Assembly (NCBI GenBank): GCA_019654215.1
Contig: BPDI01000014.1
Location: 1-64,000, forward strand
Direction of reading: 5' to 3'
Length of the DNA: 64,000 nt
Source: Gammaproteobacteria bacterium
GTDB lineage: Bacteria > Pseudomonadota > Gammaproteobacteria > Pseudomonadales > Pseudohongiellaceae
Notes under the pieces: generated by a model
Databases searched by the model: none
What the model was told of the DNA's origin: nothing
What the model saw: the letters and a program-made list of their open reading frames with translations, nothing else
Translations under genes and position numbers: made by a program
Shown: positions 49,020 to 60,174 of the stretch, in pieces
How positions within the stretch are numbered: the stretch's first letter is position 1
How the letters are laid out: every line of letters begins with the position of its first letter

Positions 49020-50393
49020 CTAGAAAAAACTAAAACCAACTTGGAACAAGCGCTCTACTTCTGGAATAGTTTTGCGATCCACTAAGAAGAGGATTACATG
49101 ATCGTCCGATTCAACCACAGTATCGTCATGGGCAATCAGCACTTCATTATTTCTAACGATGGCACCAATTGTTGTTCCTTCGGGCAGATCAATATCTTCG
49201 ATGGCCTTACCAACTACTTTTGAAGAAGCTTGATCGCCATGGGCTATCGCTTCCATTGCTTCAGCGGCGCCGCGACGTAAGGAATGAACATTAACCACAT
49301 CGCCACGACGAACATGGGTTAGCAGGCTCCCTATGGTTGCTTGTTGTGGAGAGATTGCGATATCAATATCACCACCTTGTACCAAATCAACGTAGGCAGG
49401 ATTGTTTATGATCGCCATAACCTTTTTTGCACCGAGGCGTTTCGCTAACAGTGAAGACATAATGTTTGCTTCATCATCGTTTGTGAGCGCAATGAATACA
49501 TCGGTATCTTCGATGCTTTCATCTAACAATAGCTCTTGATGAGATGCCTCGCCGTTAAGCACGATTGCGTTGTCTAAATGTTCAGAGAGATAAGCACAGC
49601 GCTCTGGATTGTGGTCGATTATTTTTACTTGGCATCTTCCTTCAATGGTTTCCGCTAAGCGCATGCCAATGTTGCCGCCACCTGCAATGATTATCCTTTT
49701 ATAAGGTTTATCTAAGCGTCGTAGCTCCCCCATACAGGCGCGAATATTTTCCTGTGCAGCGACAAAGAAAACTTCGTCGTCCGCTTCGATTACGGTTGAG
49801 CCTTCAGGAATTATTGGGCGGTCTTTGCGAAAAATTGCCGCGACTCGAGCTTCGACATTCGGCATATGTTGTCGCAGTAATCTGATCTCTTGTCCCACTA
49901 ATGGCCCGCCATAAAAAGCTTTTACCGCAACGAGCTGAACTTTTCCTTCCGCGAAATCCAAAACTTGTAAAGATCCAGGCAGATCAATTAGCCGTGCGAT
50001 ATAAGAAGAAACAATTAACTCTGGACTTATCACTACGTCAACTGCGATGCCATGCTTGCCAAACAATTTGTCGCTTACTAAATAGGCAGCAGAGCGCAGT
50101 CGACAAATTTTCTTAGGAGTTTGGAATAAGGAATACGCAACGCGGCAAGCCACCATGTTGATCTCATCGTTTTCGGTAACGGCGATAATCATGTCAGCAT
50201 CTTCTCCACCAGCGCGAGTTAGCACATTAGGATGGCAAGCCTGGCCCGGAATCGTACCGATATCGATTTGGTCTTTTAATTCGCGCAAGCGCTCACTGTC
50301 GTTATCAACAACAGTTATGTCATTAGCTTCATTGGCCAAAGTTTCAGCCAGGGTGCGACCAACTTGATTGGCACCGAGAATAATTATTTTCAT
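49020..50393 (-). CDS. trkA: Trk system potassium uptake protein TrkA
   Basis: 457 aa; [32 protein letters not shown], two RCK N/C modules. Confidence 0.97.
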   Translation of the reverse strand: MKIIILGANQVGRTLAETLANEANDITVVDNDSERLRELKDQIDIGTIPGQACHPNVLTRAGGEDADMIIAVTENDEINMVACRVAYSLFQTPKKICRLRSAAYLVSDKLFGKHGIAVDVVISPELIVSSYIARLIDLPGSLQVLDFAEGKVQLVAVKAFYGGPLVGQEIRLLRQHMPNVEARVAAIFRKDRPIIPEGSTVIEADDEVFFVAAQENIRACMGELRRLDKPYKRIIIAGGGNIGMRLAETIEGRCQVKIIDHNPERCAYLSEHLDNAIVLNGEASHQELLLDESIEDTDVFIALTNDDEANIMSSLLAKRLGAKKVMAIINNPAYVDLVQGGDIDIAISPQQATIGSLLTHVRRGDVVNVHSLRRGAAEAMEAIAHGDQASSKVVGKAIEDIDLPEGTTIGAIVRNNEVLIAHDDTVVESDDHVILFLVDRKTIPEVERLFQVGFSFF

Positions 50394-50429
50394 GACAAGA
50401 CTACTTGCGAATGGTTGCGCTTAGATCGC

Positions 50430-51734
50430 TTAGCTTTTTCTAAGTAACGAATAAAAGAATCCATCAGGGCCTTCACATGCGCCGGTGAGGAGCTGTCTTC
50501 CATAGCGGCATTCTACTCCCCAATCGGCCGCGATGCCTTCATATTTAGCGCTATCCGTCGATTGTAAAAAGCGTTCGATTTGTTGATCGTTTTCCTCTGG
50601 AAGTAAAGAACAAGTGGCATATAAAAGAAGCCCATTTTTTTCCAAGCAAGGCCAAAGCGTCTCAAGAATCTGACCCTGCAATAACACTAGCTTTTGAATT
50701 TCTTGCTTACTTCGCAGCAGCTTGATATCTGGGTGGCGCCTTATTACACCTGTCGCCGAACAGGGGGCATCGACGAGAATTCGATCAAAGAGCTCCCTGT
50801 CCCACCAGCTATCTCGGTCCAAGATGTCCGCACAATGCAGTACTGCTTGCAATGAGAGCCGGGACAGATTCTCCCGAATTCGCTCAACTCGGTCGGGTAC
50901 CAGATCTACTGCAACTAACCGCGTAAGTGAACACTCACTTTCAAGCATATGACAGGTCTTTCCACCTGGAGCTGCACAGGCGTCTAATACCCTATGTCCT
51001 GACTGCAGCCGCAGCAATTCAACTGCTAGTTGAGAGGCCTCATCTTGGACGCTGAGCAATCCCTGCTGGAACCCGGGGATCTCTGTTACTGTTTTGGGCT
51101 TATCCAAATAAATCGCAGTTTTTGCTAACTCGCCGGCATTAGCCTTAATGTGGTTTTCAGCAAGCGACTCGATCAGATCGGCCCTGGAAGTCTTGTCCTG
51201 GTTTACTCTAAGTGTCATCGGTGGGCGCTGATTGCTGCCAGCCAAGATATCTTTTAGTTGTCCTGGCCAGACAGAGTTTAGTCTCTGTAACAACCAATCG
51301 GGAAAAGAGTGTTGAATATTATCGGGTGCAGTCTCGATTGATTTACCTAAGGATTCTTTTTGCCGCAAGTAATTTCTCAAAATGGCATTAACTAAAGCTT
51401 TCGCCCATGTCTTATTAAGCTCTTGAGTGGCAGAAACAGTTTCGTTCAATACCGCATGATCAGGTATCGAGAGTTCTTTTAATTGATAAATGCCAACAAT
51501 AAGTAGGCACTTTATGTCACCGTCTTTTTTCTTTACTGGTTTGTCTAATAACTCATCGACTAAAAACTCTAAGGCATAATAGCTCCGACAAGACCCGAAA
51601 CATATTTCTTGCAACAAGGAATAGTCCTTGTGTTCTTTGTGTCTGGCCAAATGAAAAGATAATGATCCACTGCCATCTAGCAATCGCTTAAGAATGGTGG
51701 CTGCAAGCGCTCTTACATTTTCCTGTTGCATCAA
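50430..51734 (-). CDS. rsmB: 16S rRNA (cytosine967-C5)-methyltransferase
   Basis: 434 aa; VLDACAAPGGKTCHMLE, ILVDAPCSATGVIRRHPDIK, LLYATCSLLPEEN. Confidence 0.95.
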   Translation of the reverse strand: MMQQENVRALAATILKRLLDGSGSLSFHLARHKEHKDYSLLQEICFGSCRSYYALEFLVDELLDKPVKKKDGDIKCLLIVGIYQLKELSIPDHAVLNETVSATQELNKTWAKALVNAILRNYLRQKESLGKSIETAPDNIQHSFPDWLLQRLNSVWPGQLKDILAGSNQRPPMTLRVNQDKTSRADLIESLAENHIKANAGELAKTAIYLDKPKTVTEIPGFQQGLLSVQDEASQLAVELLRLQSGHRVLDACAAPGGKTCHMLESECSLTRLVAVDLVPDRVERIRENLSRLSLQAVLHCADILDRDSWWDRELFDRILVDAPCSATGVIRRHPDIKLLRSKQEIQKLVLLQGQILETLWPCLEKNGLLLYATCSLLPEENDQQIERFLQSTDSAKYEGIAADWGVECRYGRQLLTGACEGPDGFFYSLLRKS

Positions 51735-52693
51735 GTCGTTTCATCACTTGCAGTGAATTTTTTGCTCGCTGTAAAAAAGCTTGGTTTCGAATTTGTGATA
51801 TCACGAACTGCCACAACATTTTTACCGGGCAATTGGATTTGAGTAATAGCTATGGAACCAGTTCCACATTGTACTGTAAACGAGTCCTTGTTCGACTCGA
51901 TAATTGTGCCGGGACTTAAGTCGGAGGTGGCATTACTAACTTGGGCTTTAAGAATTCGGATACGCTCGCTGTTAAAGAATGAATAAGCTGGAAACCGGCC
52001 AATGCCCACTCTTATCTGTCTTTCAATTAATTCTGCCGACTGCAACCAATTTATCAGAGCCTCAGCTTTATCCAATTTGCCAGCGTAGCAAGATTGTGAA
52101 TCGTCCTGTTTTTCTGGGGTTTTTAGAAGCTCTTCGAGATTATTAAGAGCCTTGATTAAAGCTTCACAACCGACTTCGGTAAGTTTGCTTTCGAGGTCGT
52201 TGCGCGTATTAGAGTCATCAATACTTACTTCAGATTTGAGTAACATATCTCCGGTATCGAGCCCTTCATCCATTTGCATAATTGTGATACCTGACACTTT
52301 GTCGCCAGCAAGCAAGGCTCTCTCGATGGGAGCAGCACCGCGCCAACGTGGCAGCAACGAAGCATGCACATTAATACAACCAAACCTTGGAACGGCTAAT
52401 ATTTCTCTAGGCAAGATTAATCCATAGGCAACAACAATCAAGGCGTCGGCAGAATAGCTTTCGAGCAGTCGGTGTTCATCTTCATTTCGCAGTGAGGCAG
52501 GTTGATTAACTGGGAGATTGTTAGCAAGAGCTAATTCCTTCACCGGGCTAGGTAAAAGTTTTATGCCCCTGCCGGAGGGTCGATCTGGTTGTGTATAAAC
52601 CGCTATCACTTCGTGTGAAGAATTAAGAATTGAATTTAGATGTGCGGCAGCGAATTCCGGTGTCCCCGCAAATACGATTCGTAATTCTGACAT
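51731..52693 (-). CDS. fmt: Methionyl-tRNA formyltransferase
   Basis: 320 aa; LRIVFAGTPEFAAAHL, CINVHASLLPRWRGAAPIERALLAGDKVSGITIMQMDEGLDTGDML. Confidence 0.97.
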   Translation of the reverse strand: MSELRIVFAGTPEFAAAHLNSILNSSHEVIAVYTQPDRPSGRGIKLLPSPVKELALANNLPVNQPASLRNEDEHRLLESYSADALIVVAYGLILPREILAVPRFGCINVHASLLPRWRGAAPIERALLAGDKVSGITIMQMDEGLDTGDMLLKSEVSIDDSNTRNDLESKLTEVGCEALIKALNNLEELLKTPEKQDDSQSCYAGKLDKAEALINWLQSAELIERQIRVGIGRFPAYSFFNSERIRILKAQVSNATSDLSPGTIIESNKDSFTVQCGTGSIAITQIQLPGKNVVAVRDITNSKPSFFTASKKFTASDETT

Positions 52694-52701
52694 GATGTTT
52701 G

Positions 52702-53208
52702 CTACGCAGACTTCTTATGCTCTTTTTCGAGCTTGCCGCGTATACGATTGCGTTTGAGCGGGCTCAGGTAGTCAACATAAAGCTTGCCATCCAAGTGATC
52801 AATCTCATGTTGAATGCAGGTGGACAATATTCCTTCCGCTTCGAGCTCAAACTTCTCACCTTGCTTATCCTGAGCTAACACCTTTATGCCTTTGGGGCGA
52901 GAGACTGTTTCGTAGAAGCCCGGCACTGATAGACAGCCCTCATCGTATTCACAAAGCTCGTCTTCAGTTACTTCAAAACTTGGATTAATGAAGACTTGAG
53001 GACTATCTTTTTCTTCCGATAAATCGATTACCAATAAGCGCTTGTGAACATTTACTTGAGTGGCTGCTAGGCCGATACCCTTTGCTTCGTACATGGTTTC
53101 AAGCATATCGTCGATCAAGGCTTCCAGCTTGTCGTCGAAAAGAGCTACGGGAGCTGCTATTTTGCGCAGTCTGGGATCCGGAAATTCCAGAATTTCTAAG
53201 AGTGCCAT
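52702..53208 (-). CDS. def: Peptide deformylase
   Basis: [45 protein letters not shown]-type motif ([11 protein letters not shown]), [14 protein letters not shown]; start re-set to the internal Met. Confidence 0.96.
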   Translation of the reverse strand: MALLEILEFPDPRLRKIAAPVALFDDKLEALIDDMLETMYEAKGIGLAATQVNVHKRLLVIDLSEEKDSPQVFINPSFEVTEDELCEYDEGCLSVPGFYETVSRPKGIKVLAQDKQGEKFELEAEGILSTCIQHEIDHLDGKLYVDYLSPLKRNRIRGKLEKEHKKSA

Positions 53209-53299
53209 TGCTAGGAAAGCCCTTAATATCGGATTTACACTAAAAAAGCAGTCTTTGTGGACTACTTCCAGTAACAATTATACCGTAAATCCGCAGACG

Positions 53300-53491
53300 C
53301 ATGCTCATTGGGAAAATGAGATTCAACGAGCGATCTTGAATGCTATTGGCACTGAACAAGTGCTGTTAGATTTCTTATTGTCGGAGACAGGAATTCTCAT
53401 GACGAAACTTGCAATGGAACTTATGACTTTAGAAATTGAAGGGTTAATAGTAGCGAAAGGAGCTGGTCTGTTTGGCCTGAAAACTAGATGA
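53300..53491 (+). pseudogene. dprA: C-terminal remnant of DprA/Smf (DNA-processing protein)
   Basis: HAHWENEIQRAILNAIGTEQVLLDFLLSETGILMTKLAMELMTLEIEGLIVAKGAGLFGLKTR* resembles the DprA C-terminal winged helix; no Rossmann-fold portion between it and def. Confidence 0.68.
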
Positions 53492-53577
53492 ATTTGAATC
53501 TTTGTATCATGCTTGCAACCCAATCAGGTCTGCGGTAGTTTCCCCGTTTCGCATTTTTTAAGCTGGAAGCAAAAGCA

Positions 53578-54075
53578 ATGAGTGAACCCTTCGTTGCCAT
53601 TCTAATGGGGTCTGAAAACGACCTTCCTGTCATGCAGGCAGGGGCAGATGTATTAAAACAACTTGGCATTAACTACGAAATTAAAGTGACATCGGCGCAC
53701 CGCACCCCTACTGCCACCCAACAGTATATTGGTGATGCAGTTGAGCGCGGATGCCAGGTTTTTATCTGTGGCGCTGGACTTGCTGCACATTTGGCTGGGG
53801 CGACCGCTGCTCATACAACTAAACCTGTAATTGGTGTCCCGATTGATGCCGGGCCATTGCAAGGGCTTGATTCATTGCTTTCTACCGTCAGATGCCAGGC
53901 GGAATTCCAGTAGCAACAGTAGCTATTGGTAAGGCCGGCGCAAAAAATGCTGGCTATTTGGCCGCACAAATTCTGTCTTATCAGATAGTAATTTAGCCGA
54001 ACGCGTAAGAGCAGAAGGGGCAGCTAAGCGGAAAAAGTTCAGGCCCAAGATCAAGCTCTACAGGATTCGCTCTAA
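53578..54075 (+). CDS. purE: N5-carboxyaminoimidazole ribonucleotide mutase, apparent 1-nt deletions
   Basis: [39 protein letters not shown], then shifted frames [62 protein letters not shown]. Confidence 0.92.
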
Positions 54076-54097
54076 ACTAAAGAAGCAGGATCGCCCA

Positions 54098-54649
54098 ATG
54101 GGCAACCTCGAATTAACCACTGCCTGTGAATTTCTCAATCAGGGAAAGTTAGTTGCCTACCCCACCGAAGCAGTTTGGGGTTTCGGCTGTGACCCCTATA
54201 TAGAAGAAGCAGTTCATCGAATTCTAGAAATAAAGCAACGGCCGGTGGGAAAAGGCCTGATTCTGGTTGCTGCAGGTCTGACCCAGATTGCAGAACTTAC
54301 TAAAGATCTCTCAGTGGATCAGTTAGACTTTTAGAAAGTACTTGGCCGGGCCCTACCACTTGGCTAATTCCGACCCGAAACAAATTTTTCCTCGCTGGGT
54401 AAAGGGCGACCACGAGTCGATCGCCATTCGAGTGAGTGGGCATCCTCTGGTTAACGCGCTATGCAGTGAGTTTGGAAGCCCATTGTCTCTACTTCGGCTA
54501 ATAATACTGGAGAAGTAGAAATTAGATCTAGATTAATTCTTGAGGAGCAATTTGCAGATAAAATTGACTACATCATGGATGGAGAGCTTGGCGACCAAGA
54601 TTCCCCTTCCAAAATTAGAGATTTAGTGACTGGGAACATATTACGCTAG
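54098..54649 (+). CDS. tsaC: Threonylcarbamoyl-AMP synthase (Sua5/YciO/YrdC family), apparent frameshifts
   Basis: [109 protein letters not shown] across frames. Confidence 0.88.
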
Positions 54650-54666
54650 CTATTAATTAGTTAGCC

Positions 54667-55599
54667 ATGGGCGGCGGAGAACGCAAATTGAAATCAGAAG
54701 ACAGCCAACGAGTAAAAGGGTTTTTGCTGCAATTGCAGGAGAACGTTTGTAATGGAAAAGAGGGTCTTGAATCTGTCGCTGAATTTAAAACTGACAAATG
54801 GGACCCAGAAGAAGGCGGTTCAGGCATATCTCGCGTTATCAGAGATGGTGATATTTTTGAAAAGGGCGGCGTAAACTTCTCTCACGTTTTTGGCAAATCA
54901 ATGCCAGCATCGGCAACAGCGCAGCGTCCCGAGTTAGCAGGTAGAGCGTATCAGGCCATGGGAGTTTCATTGGTTATTCATCCAGTAAACCCGTTCGTTC
55001 CTACTTCTCACGCTAACTTTAGAATGTTTGTTGCTGAAAAAGAAAACGAAGATAGTGTCTGGTGGTTTGGCGGCGGCTACGACTTAACTCCCTATTACGG
55101 GAATGATGAAGATTGTATTCATTGGCATCAAACCGCCAAACGAGCATGTGATCCTTTTGGTGAGAGTTTCTATCCCAAGTTCAAGCAACAATGTGATGAC
55201 TATTTTCATATTAAACACAGAAATGAGCCACGGGGTATTGGTGGATTGTTTTTCGACGACTTTAATGAATTAGGATTTGATCAGTCTTTTGAATTTGTGC
55301 AGGCGATGGCAAACAGTTATCTCGATGCCTTTTTGCCCATCGTTGAAAGAAGAAAAGCCCATATCTACTCGACTGAGCAGAAAGCATTCCAGGAATACAG
55401 GCGCGGTCGCTATGCTGAGTTCAATTTGGTTTACGACCGAGGCACAGTATTCGGATTACAATCAGGTGTGGGTAGAATCGAATCTATACTTATGTCGCTA
55501 CCTCCTACGGTCAGATGGATATATGACTGGCATCCTGAACCTGGCAGCGAAGAAGAAAAACTTTATACTCACTTTTTGCAACCCAAAGACTGGGCTTAA
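54667..55599 (+). CDS. hemF: Oxygen-dependent coproporphyrinogen III oxidase
   Basis: 310 aa; [58 protein letters not shown]. Confidence 0.97.
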   Translation: MGGGERKLKSEDSQRVKGFLLQLQENVCNGKEGLESVAEFKTDKWDPEEGGSGISRVIRDGDIFEKGGVNFSHVFGKSMPASATAQRPELAGRAYQAMGVSLVIHPVNPFVPTSHANFRMFVAEKENEDSVWWFGGGYDLTPYYGNDEDCIHWHQTAKRACDPFGESFYPKFKQQCDDYFHIKHRNEPRGIGGLFFDDFNELGFDQSFEFVQAMANSYLDAFLPIVERRKAHIYSTEQKAFQEYRRGRYAEFNLVYDRGTVFGLQSGVGRIESILMSLPPTVRWIYDWHPEPGSEEEKLYTHFLQPKDWA

Positions 55600-55622
55600 G
55601 CATTTCACTTTAGGAATAAATA

Positions 55623-56432
55623 ATGACTCGCTATGCAGTCATCGGCACTCCAATTGCGCAGAGCAAATCCCCTGCTATCCATAGAATGTTTGCTGAGCAA
55701 ACTAAGCAAGATGTGCAATATAAAACTATTGAAGTTGCGGCTGATAATTTCGATTCCTTTGTCCTGGATTTTTTTGCCAATGGTGGTGGTGGACTGAATG
55801 TCACCATTCCCCATAAAGAACGTGCTTACCGGATTGCGAATCAATTGGAGCCGCTGGCAGAACAAGCTGGTGCAGTAAATACGCTATTTCAAGATGCTGA
55901 AGGTACCCTATGTGGTGACAATACCGACGGCGTTGGACTGGTGCGTGATATTCAAACCAATAACGGCATTGCTATCGAATGCAAAAATTTGTTGGTAATC
56001 GGTGCAGGAGGGGCCGTTAGGGGTGCGCTTGTTTCTTTAATCGAAGAAAAGCCGGCAAATATTACCCTGGTAAATAGAACTAAAGAAAAAGCCAAGCAAA
56101 TGCGTGAACTATTCTCTGCACAACAGAATATCGAAGTGGCCAGCTTTGAAAATCTTGAAGGAGAATTCGACCTCATAATTAATGGAACATCACTAAGTTT
56201 AGTTGGAGAAGTTCCAGCAATTAGTCCAGACCAGCTAGCAACAGGTTGCTGTTGTTACGACATGATGTATGGCAATGAGGATACTGCCTTTGTTTCCTGG
56301 GCAAAGAACAATGGTGCTGCGAACGCTATAGATGGTTTTGGAATGTTAGTAGAGCAGGCTGCTGAATCTTTTCTTCGTTGGAGAGGCGTGAGACCAGAAA
56401 CATCTCCCGTCATGAATGTGCTGCGCAATTAA
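55623..56432 (+). CDS. aroE: Shikimate dehydrogenase
   Basis: 269 aa; YAVIGTPIAQSKSPAIHRMFAEQT, GLNVTIPHKERAY, GDNTDGVGLVRDI. Confidence 0.96.
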   Translation: MTRYAVIGTPIAQSKSPAIHRMFAEQTKQDVQYKTIEVAADNFDSFVLDFFANGGGGLNVTIPHKERAYRIANQLEPLAEQAGAVNTLFQDAEGTLCGDNTDGVGLVRDIQTNNGIAIECKNLLVIGAGGAVRGALVSLIEEKPANITLVNRTKEKAKQMRELFSAQQNIEVASFENLEGEFDLIINGTSLSLVGEVPAISPDQLATGCCCYDMMYGNEDTAFVSWAKNNGAANAIDGFGMLVEQAAESFLRWRGVRPETSPVMNVLRN

Positions 56433-56533
56433 TAAAAGTCTTTCATACGATGCTTTTCGAATTCCAAATCGATTGCCAGAGTTTGTGAAATTCCGGTTCC
56501 AAACTAAAAAGCATTTACGATTGTTGCAGCCAT

Positions 56534-56570
56534 AAAAAAAGGCTATGGAATTAACTATAGCCCTTTTTTG
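56534..56570. terminator. Bidirectional terminator between convergent aroE and the cytochrome oxidase operon
   Basis: aaaaaaaggctatggaattaactatagccctttttt: hairpin (one bulge) with A- and T-rich flanks. Confidence 0.7.
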
Positions 56571-56586
56571 AGATTTGAGTTGAAGA

Positions 56587-56979
56587 TTAGTGCTCTTCCT
56601 CTCCTCCATGATCGCCTTCTTCCCCATGAAGTTCGGCAGGAGTTAATGCCACTGCATCGCGATCATGGCCCATGTAATCAAAACGAAGCCCTTCTGTATA
56701 GCTTCCTTCTATGGACATAAATCCGATTAAAATAAGCAAAACAGTCGGCGGCCCTAAAATTGTCATTACTAAAGCCAGGCGTTCCCAAACCGCATGCATA
56801 AATATCGCAACGATAAAGCCTGCTTTTAAAAACATGAAGGTGATTACCAGGGTCCAACGTAGCGCTCCTTGGACTTCGAAATAGTCGACAGCATAGGAGA
56901 AGCCGCTCAATACGAAGAGTAGTATCCAAATTTTATAATAGATCCCTAAGGGATGTTGTTGTCCTTCAGCAGAAGCCAT
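56587..56979 (-). CDS. Cytochrome c oxidase subunit IV family protein
   Basis: 130 aa, 3 TM; YKIWILLFVLSGFSYAVDYFEVQGALRWTLVITFMFLKAGFIVAIFMHAVWE; operon-terminal. Confidence 0.82.
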   Translation of the reverse strand: MASAEGQQHPLGIYYKIWILLFVLSGFSYAVDYFEVQGALRWTLVITFMFLKAGFIVAIFMHAVWERLALVMTILGPPTVLLILIGFMSIEGSYTEGLRFDYMGHDRDAVALTPAELHGEEGDHGGEEEH

Positions 56980-56991
56980 TAGAGTTCTTCC

Positions 56992-57660
56992 TTACAATAA
57001 GTAGAAAAATGCGAAAATGAATACCCAAACCAAGTCAACAAAGTGCCAATAAAGGCCGGCTATCTCTACGATCTCAAATCCTTTATCGTCGTAGTATCCT
57101 CGTTTCACTCGAAAGGCTACCCACATTAAGTAAATCACCCCGGCAGACACGTGTAATCCGTGAAAGCCAGTCACCATAAAAAAGACCGACCCAAATTGCG
57201 GTGCTCCAAAAGGATTACCCCAAGGCCGAACTCCCTCATCAACGATTAGTTTGGTCCACTCGAATGCTTGCATGCCAACGAACGAAGCACCAAACGCAGC
57301 AGTGGCGCAGATTAACCAAAACGTCTTGGCTTTATCTTTTCGATAACCAAAATTCACTGCCAATGCCATGGTTCCCGAACTGGTAATAAGGATAAACGTC
57401 ATAATTGCAATGAGGATAAGCGGAATAGGATCACCACCAAATGAAAGCGCAAAGATTTCACTCTGAGGCGGCCATGGCTGAGTTGTCGTAATGCGAACAT
57501 TCAAGTAGCCCACCAAAAAGCAAGAGAAGATAAAGGTGTCACTTACGAGAAAGATCCACATCATTGCCTTGCCCCAAGGCACATGATAGGCCTGCTTGTC
57601 TGCGGCCCAATCGTCAACTAGCCCAGTAATTCCCTCGTGAGATGCTGTTGCTTCACTCAT
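56992..57660 (-). CDS. Heme-copper oxidase subunit III (copy 2)
   Basis: 222 aa; FLVSDTFIFSCFLVGYLNVR, MVTGFHGLHVSAGVIYLMWV, ENVEIAGLYWHFVDLVWVFIF-like (VEIAGLYWHFVDLVWVFIFAFFYLL). Confidence 0.88.
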   Translation of the reverse strand: MSEATASHEGITGLVDDWAADKQAYHVPWGKAMMWIFLVSDTFIFSCFLVGYLNVRITTTQPWPPQSEIFALSFGGDPIPLILIAIMTFILITSSGTMALAVNFGYRKDKAKTFWLICATAAFGASFVGMQAFEWTKLIVDEGVRPWGNPFGAPQFGSVFFMVTGFHGLHVSAGVIYLMWVAFRVKRGYYDDKGFEIVEIAGLYWHFVDLVWVFIFAFFYLL

Positions 57661-57694
57661 TAATATTTCCCATTAAGTATTGCGTAATCTTGTT

Positions 57695-58309
57695 TTATGT
57701 ATTCGATAAAATTGCAAATAGCACTATCCAAACAATCAAAAGAAAGTGCCAATACAAAGTACAAAGTTCGACACTTAGTTTGAGGCTCTTCGCTTCACTA
57801 CCGGAAAGTAACTTAATCGAACTCTTACTCCATACCCACAATCCACCCAATAGATGAACTGCGTGTACGCCTGTCATTAAATAATAGAAGGCATTGGCAG
57901 GGTTTGAAGTCATGTAATAACCTGCATCCTGCAAATTACTCCAAATTACCAGTTGACCCGTGATAAAGAAGATGGCGAAAAAGCCTCCGCCAATAAATGC
58001 TGCAGTTAGATGTTTGGAGCTTTCGCTATTTACGATATTGCGTGCCCATTGAAACAGCACGCTGCTTAACACTAATAATCCAGTGTTAAACCAAAGTTGA
58101 CCAGGCTCTGACAATGGCTGCCAATCAGGCAGTTCCATGCGCAGAAAATAGCCAACGGTGAATAAAGAAAAAACAACCGAGATGACTACTAAAAACACTG
58201 ACAGAGCAACTTTTTCATTAGGTGCGTTAATTGCACCTTCAGGATCAAGTCCGCCGATAACGCCCTTCTTTTCCCAGGGCTTAGTAGTTATGGTTTTAAA
58301 AAAACTCAT
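57695..58309 (-). CDS. Heme-copper oxidase subunit III family (copy 1)
   Basis: 204 aa; WFNTGLLVLSSVLFQWARN, YYLMTGVHAVHLLGGLWVW, VELCTLYWHFLLIVWIVLFAIL. Confidence 0.83.
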   Translation of the reverse strand: MSFFKTITTKPWEKKGVIGGLDPEGAINAPNEKVALSVFLVVISVVFSLFTVGYFLRMELPDWQPLSEPGQLWFNTGLLVLSSVLFQWARNIVNSESSKHLTAAFIGGGFFAIFFITGQLVIWSNLQDAGYYMTSNPANAFYYLMTGVHAVHLLGGLWVWSKSSIKLLSGSEAKSLKLSVELCTLYWHFLLIVWIVLFAILSNT

Positions 58310-60096
58310 ACGTCAGCCTTGGACCCATCTGTGTCTGGATCAAAGTGTTCTGCGTCTACAGTTGGTTCTTCACTCTCTGGAGTGTTCTGAGGGATAAAGT
58401 CCTGATGAGCACCTGGAACACTGTAGTCATACGCCCAGCGATAAACTGTTGGCAAAGAGTCGCCCCAGTTTCCATGTACAGGTGGAGTGTCAGGGGTCTG
58501 CCATTCTAATGAAGCTGCTCCCCAAGGATTTGGGCCCGCCTTAGGCCCGCTGCGCAAACTCCATATGATGTTAATTAGGAATAAAAGCTGAGAGGCGCCT
58601 ACGAATAGCGCAGCTATAGTAATTGTTGTATTTAAATCTTGTGCGGACGCTGGCAAGAAGTCTGTTGAACCTAATGCATAATAGCGACGGGGTACTCCAA
58701 GGAATCCGAGGTAGTGCATTGGCAAATATATCGCATAGGTGCCGAGGAATGTGCACCAGAAATGCAGTTTGGCCATGCCTTCATGGTACATACGTCCGGA
58801 CATCTTCGGATACCAATGATATATCGCTGCGAATACCACCAATACAGGAGAGACCCCCATTACCATGTGAAAATGAGCCACTACGAAGTATGTGTCTGAT
58901 AATGGCAAATCAATAACCACATTGCCTAGGAATAGCCCAGTCAAACCACCATGAATGAATGTAAAGATAAAGCCGATAGCAAAATACATTGGAGCATTTA
59001 ATCGAATGTCCCCTTCCCAGAGGGTCAAAATCCAATTGTAGACTTTGATCGCTGTCGGCACTGCAATAATTAGTGTGGTAGTAGCGAAGAAGAACCCAAA
59101 ATACGGATGCATCCCACTAACATACATATGATGAGCCCAAACGACGAAGCTTAAACCGCCAATGGCTATGATCGCCCATACCATCATCCGGTAACCAAAA
59201 ATATTTTTGCGCGCGTGCACACTTAAAACATCAGATACCAATCCGAATGCCGGCAATGCCACAATGTAAACTTCTGGATGACCGAAGAACCAGAACAGGT
59301 GTTGAAATAGGATCGGCGATCCGCCATTGTGATCAAGCGGTGTTCCTGATTCGATAATTGCTGGCATAAAGAAACTAGTGCCTAACAAAAGATCAAATAG
59401 CATCATAATCGCCGCCACAAGTAATGCGGGAAATGCAAACAGCGCTAGAATTGTTGCTACGAAGATGCCCCATACTGCTAGAGGTAAGCGCATCAGCGTT
59501 AAGCCGCGACAGCGATATTGGAGCACTGTTACTACATAGTTCAAGCCGCCCATTGTCGTAGCAACAATAAACACCGCAAGAGAAATAAGCATTAACACAA
59601 TGCCCATATCATGGCCTGGTGTACCAGCCAAGGTTGTTTGAGGGGGGTAAAGTGTCCAGCCCCCACCGGTTGGTCCGCCAGTCACAAAGAAACTGGCCAT
59701 TAAAATAATTACAGATACCAAAAATACCCATACCGACAGCATGTTCATAAATGGGAACACCATGTCTCGGGCGCCACACATAAGAGGAATTAGGTAATTC
59801 CCAAAGCCACCCAGGAATAAGGCTGTAAGCAAATAAATCACCATGATCATGCCGTGCATTGTGACGGCCTGGTAATAAAAACTCGGATCTATAAAATCGG
59901 CGGTTTCTGGAAACCCCAGCTGCATGCGGAATAGCAAGGAAAGAACTAATCCAACTAGGCCAGTAAAAATGGCTATACTGCCATACTGAATAGCAATGAC
60001 TTTGTGATCCTGACAGAAGACCCACTTACCTATCCAAGTATGTGGATGATGCAATTCCATCTCATGATCGCGATCTGCTAATGGTACGTACGCCAT
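58306..60096 (-). CDS. ctaD: Cytochrome c oxidase subunit I
   Basis: 596 aa; HGMIMVIYLLTALFLGGFGNYLIPL, LFWFFGHPEVYIVALPAFG, WAHHMYVSGM, IAVPTAIKVYNW, YFVVAHFHMVMG. Confidence 0.96.
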   Translation of the reverse strand: MAYVPLADRDHEMELHHPHTWIGKWVFCQDHKVIAIQYGSIAIFTGLVGLVLSLLFRMQLGFPETADFIDPSFYYQAVTMHGMIMVIYLLTALFLGGFGNYLIPLMCGARDMVFPFMNMLSVWVFLVSVIILMASFFVTGGPTGGGWTLYPPQTTLAGTPGHDMGIVLMLISLAVFIVATTMGGLNYVVTVLQYRCRGLTLMRLPLAVWGIFVATILALFAFPALLVAAIMMLFDLLLGTSFFMPAIIESGTPLDHNGGSPILFQHLFWFFGHPEVYIVALPAFGLVSDVLSVHARKNIFGYRMMVWAIIAIGGLSFVVWAHHMYVSGMHPYFGFFFATTTLIIAVPTAIKVYNWILTLWEGDIRLNAPMYFAIGFIFTFIHGGLTGLFLGNVVIDLPLSDTYFVVAHFHMVMGVSPVLVVFAAIYHWYPKMSGRMYHEGMAKLHFWCTFLGTYAIYLPMHYLGFLGVPRRYYALGSTDFLPASAQDLNTTITIAALFVGASQLLFLINIIWSLRSGPKAGPNPWGAASLEWQTPDTPPVHGNWGDSLPTVYRWAYDYSVPGAHQDFIPQNTPESEEPTVDAEHFDPDTDGSKADV

Positions 60097-60174
60097 TAAT
60101 TCCTCCTAACTCTCTTTAAATAGTTCGGCCAGTGGCCTCAATAAATTCTTTATAAACTTTCAGTCTAAAATCTT

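Noticed and set aside
59609-60025. 138-aa minus-strand ORF inside subunit I
   Set aside because: Out-of-frame overlap with the strongly conserved ctaD reading frame.
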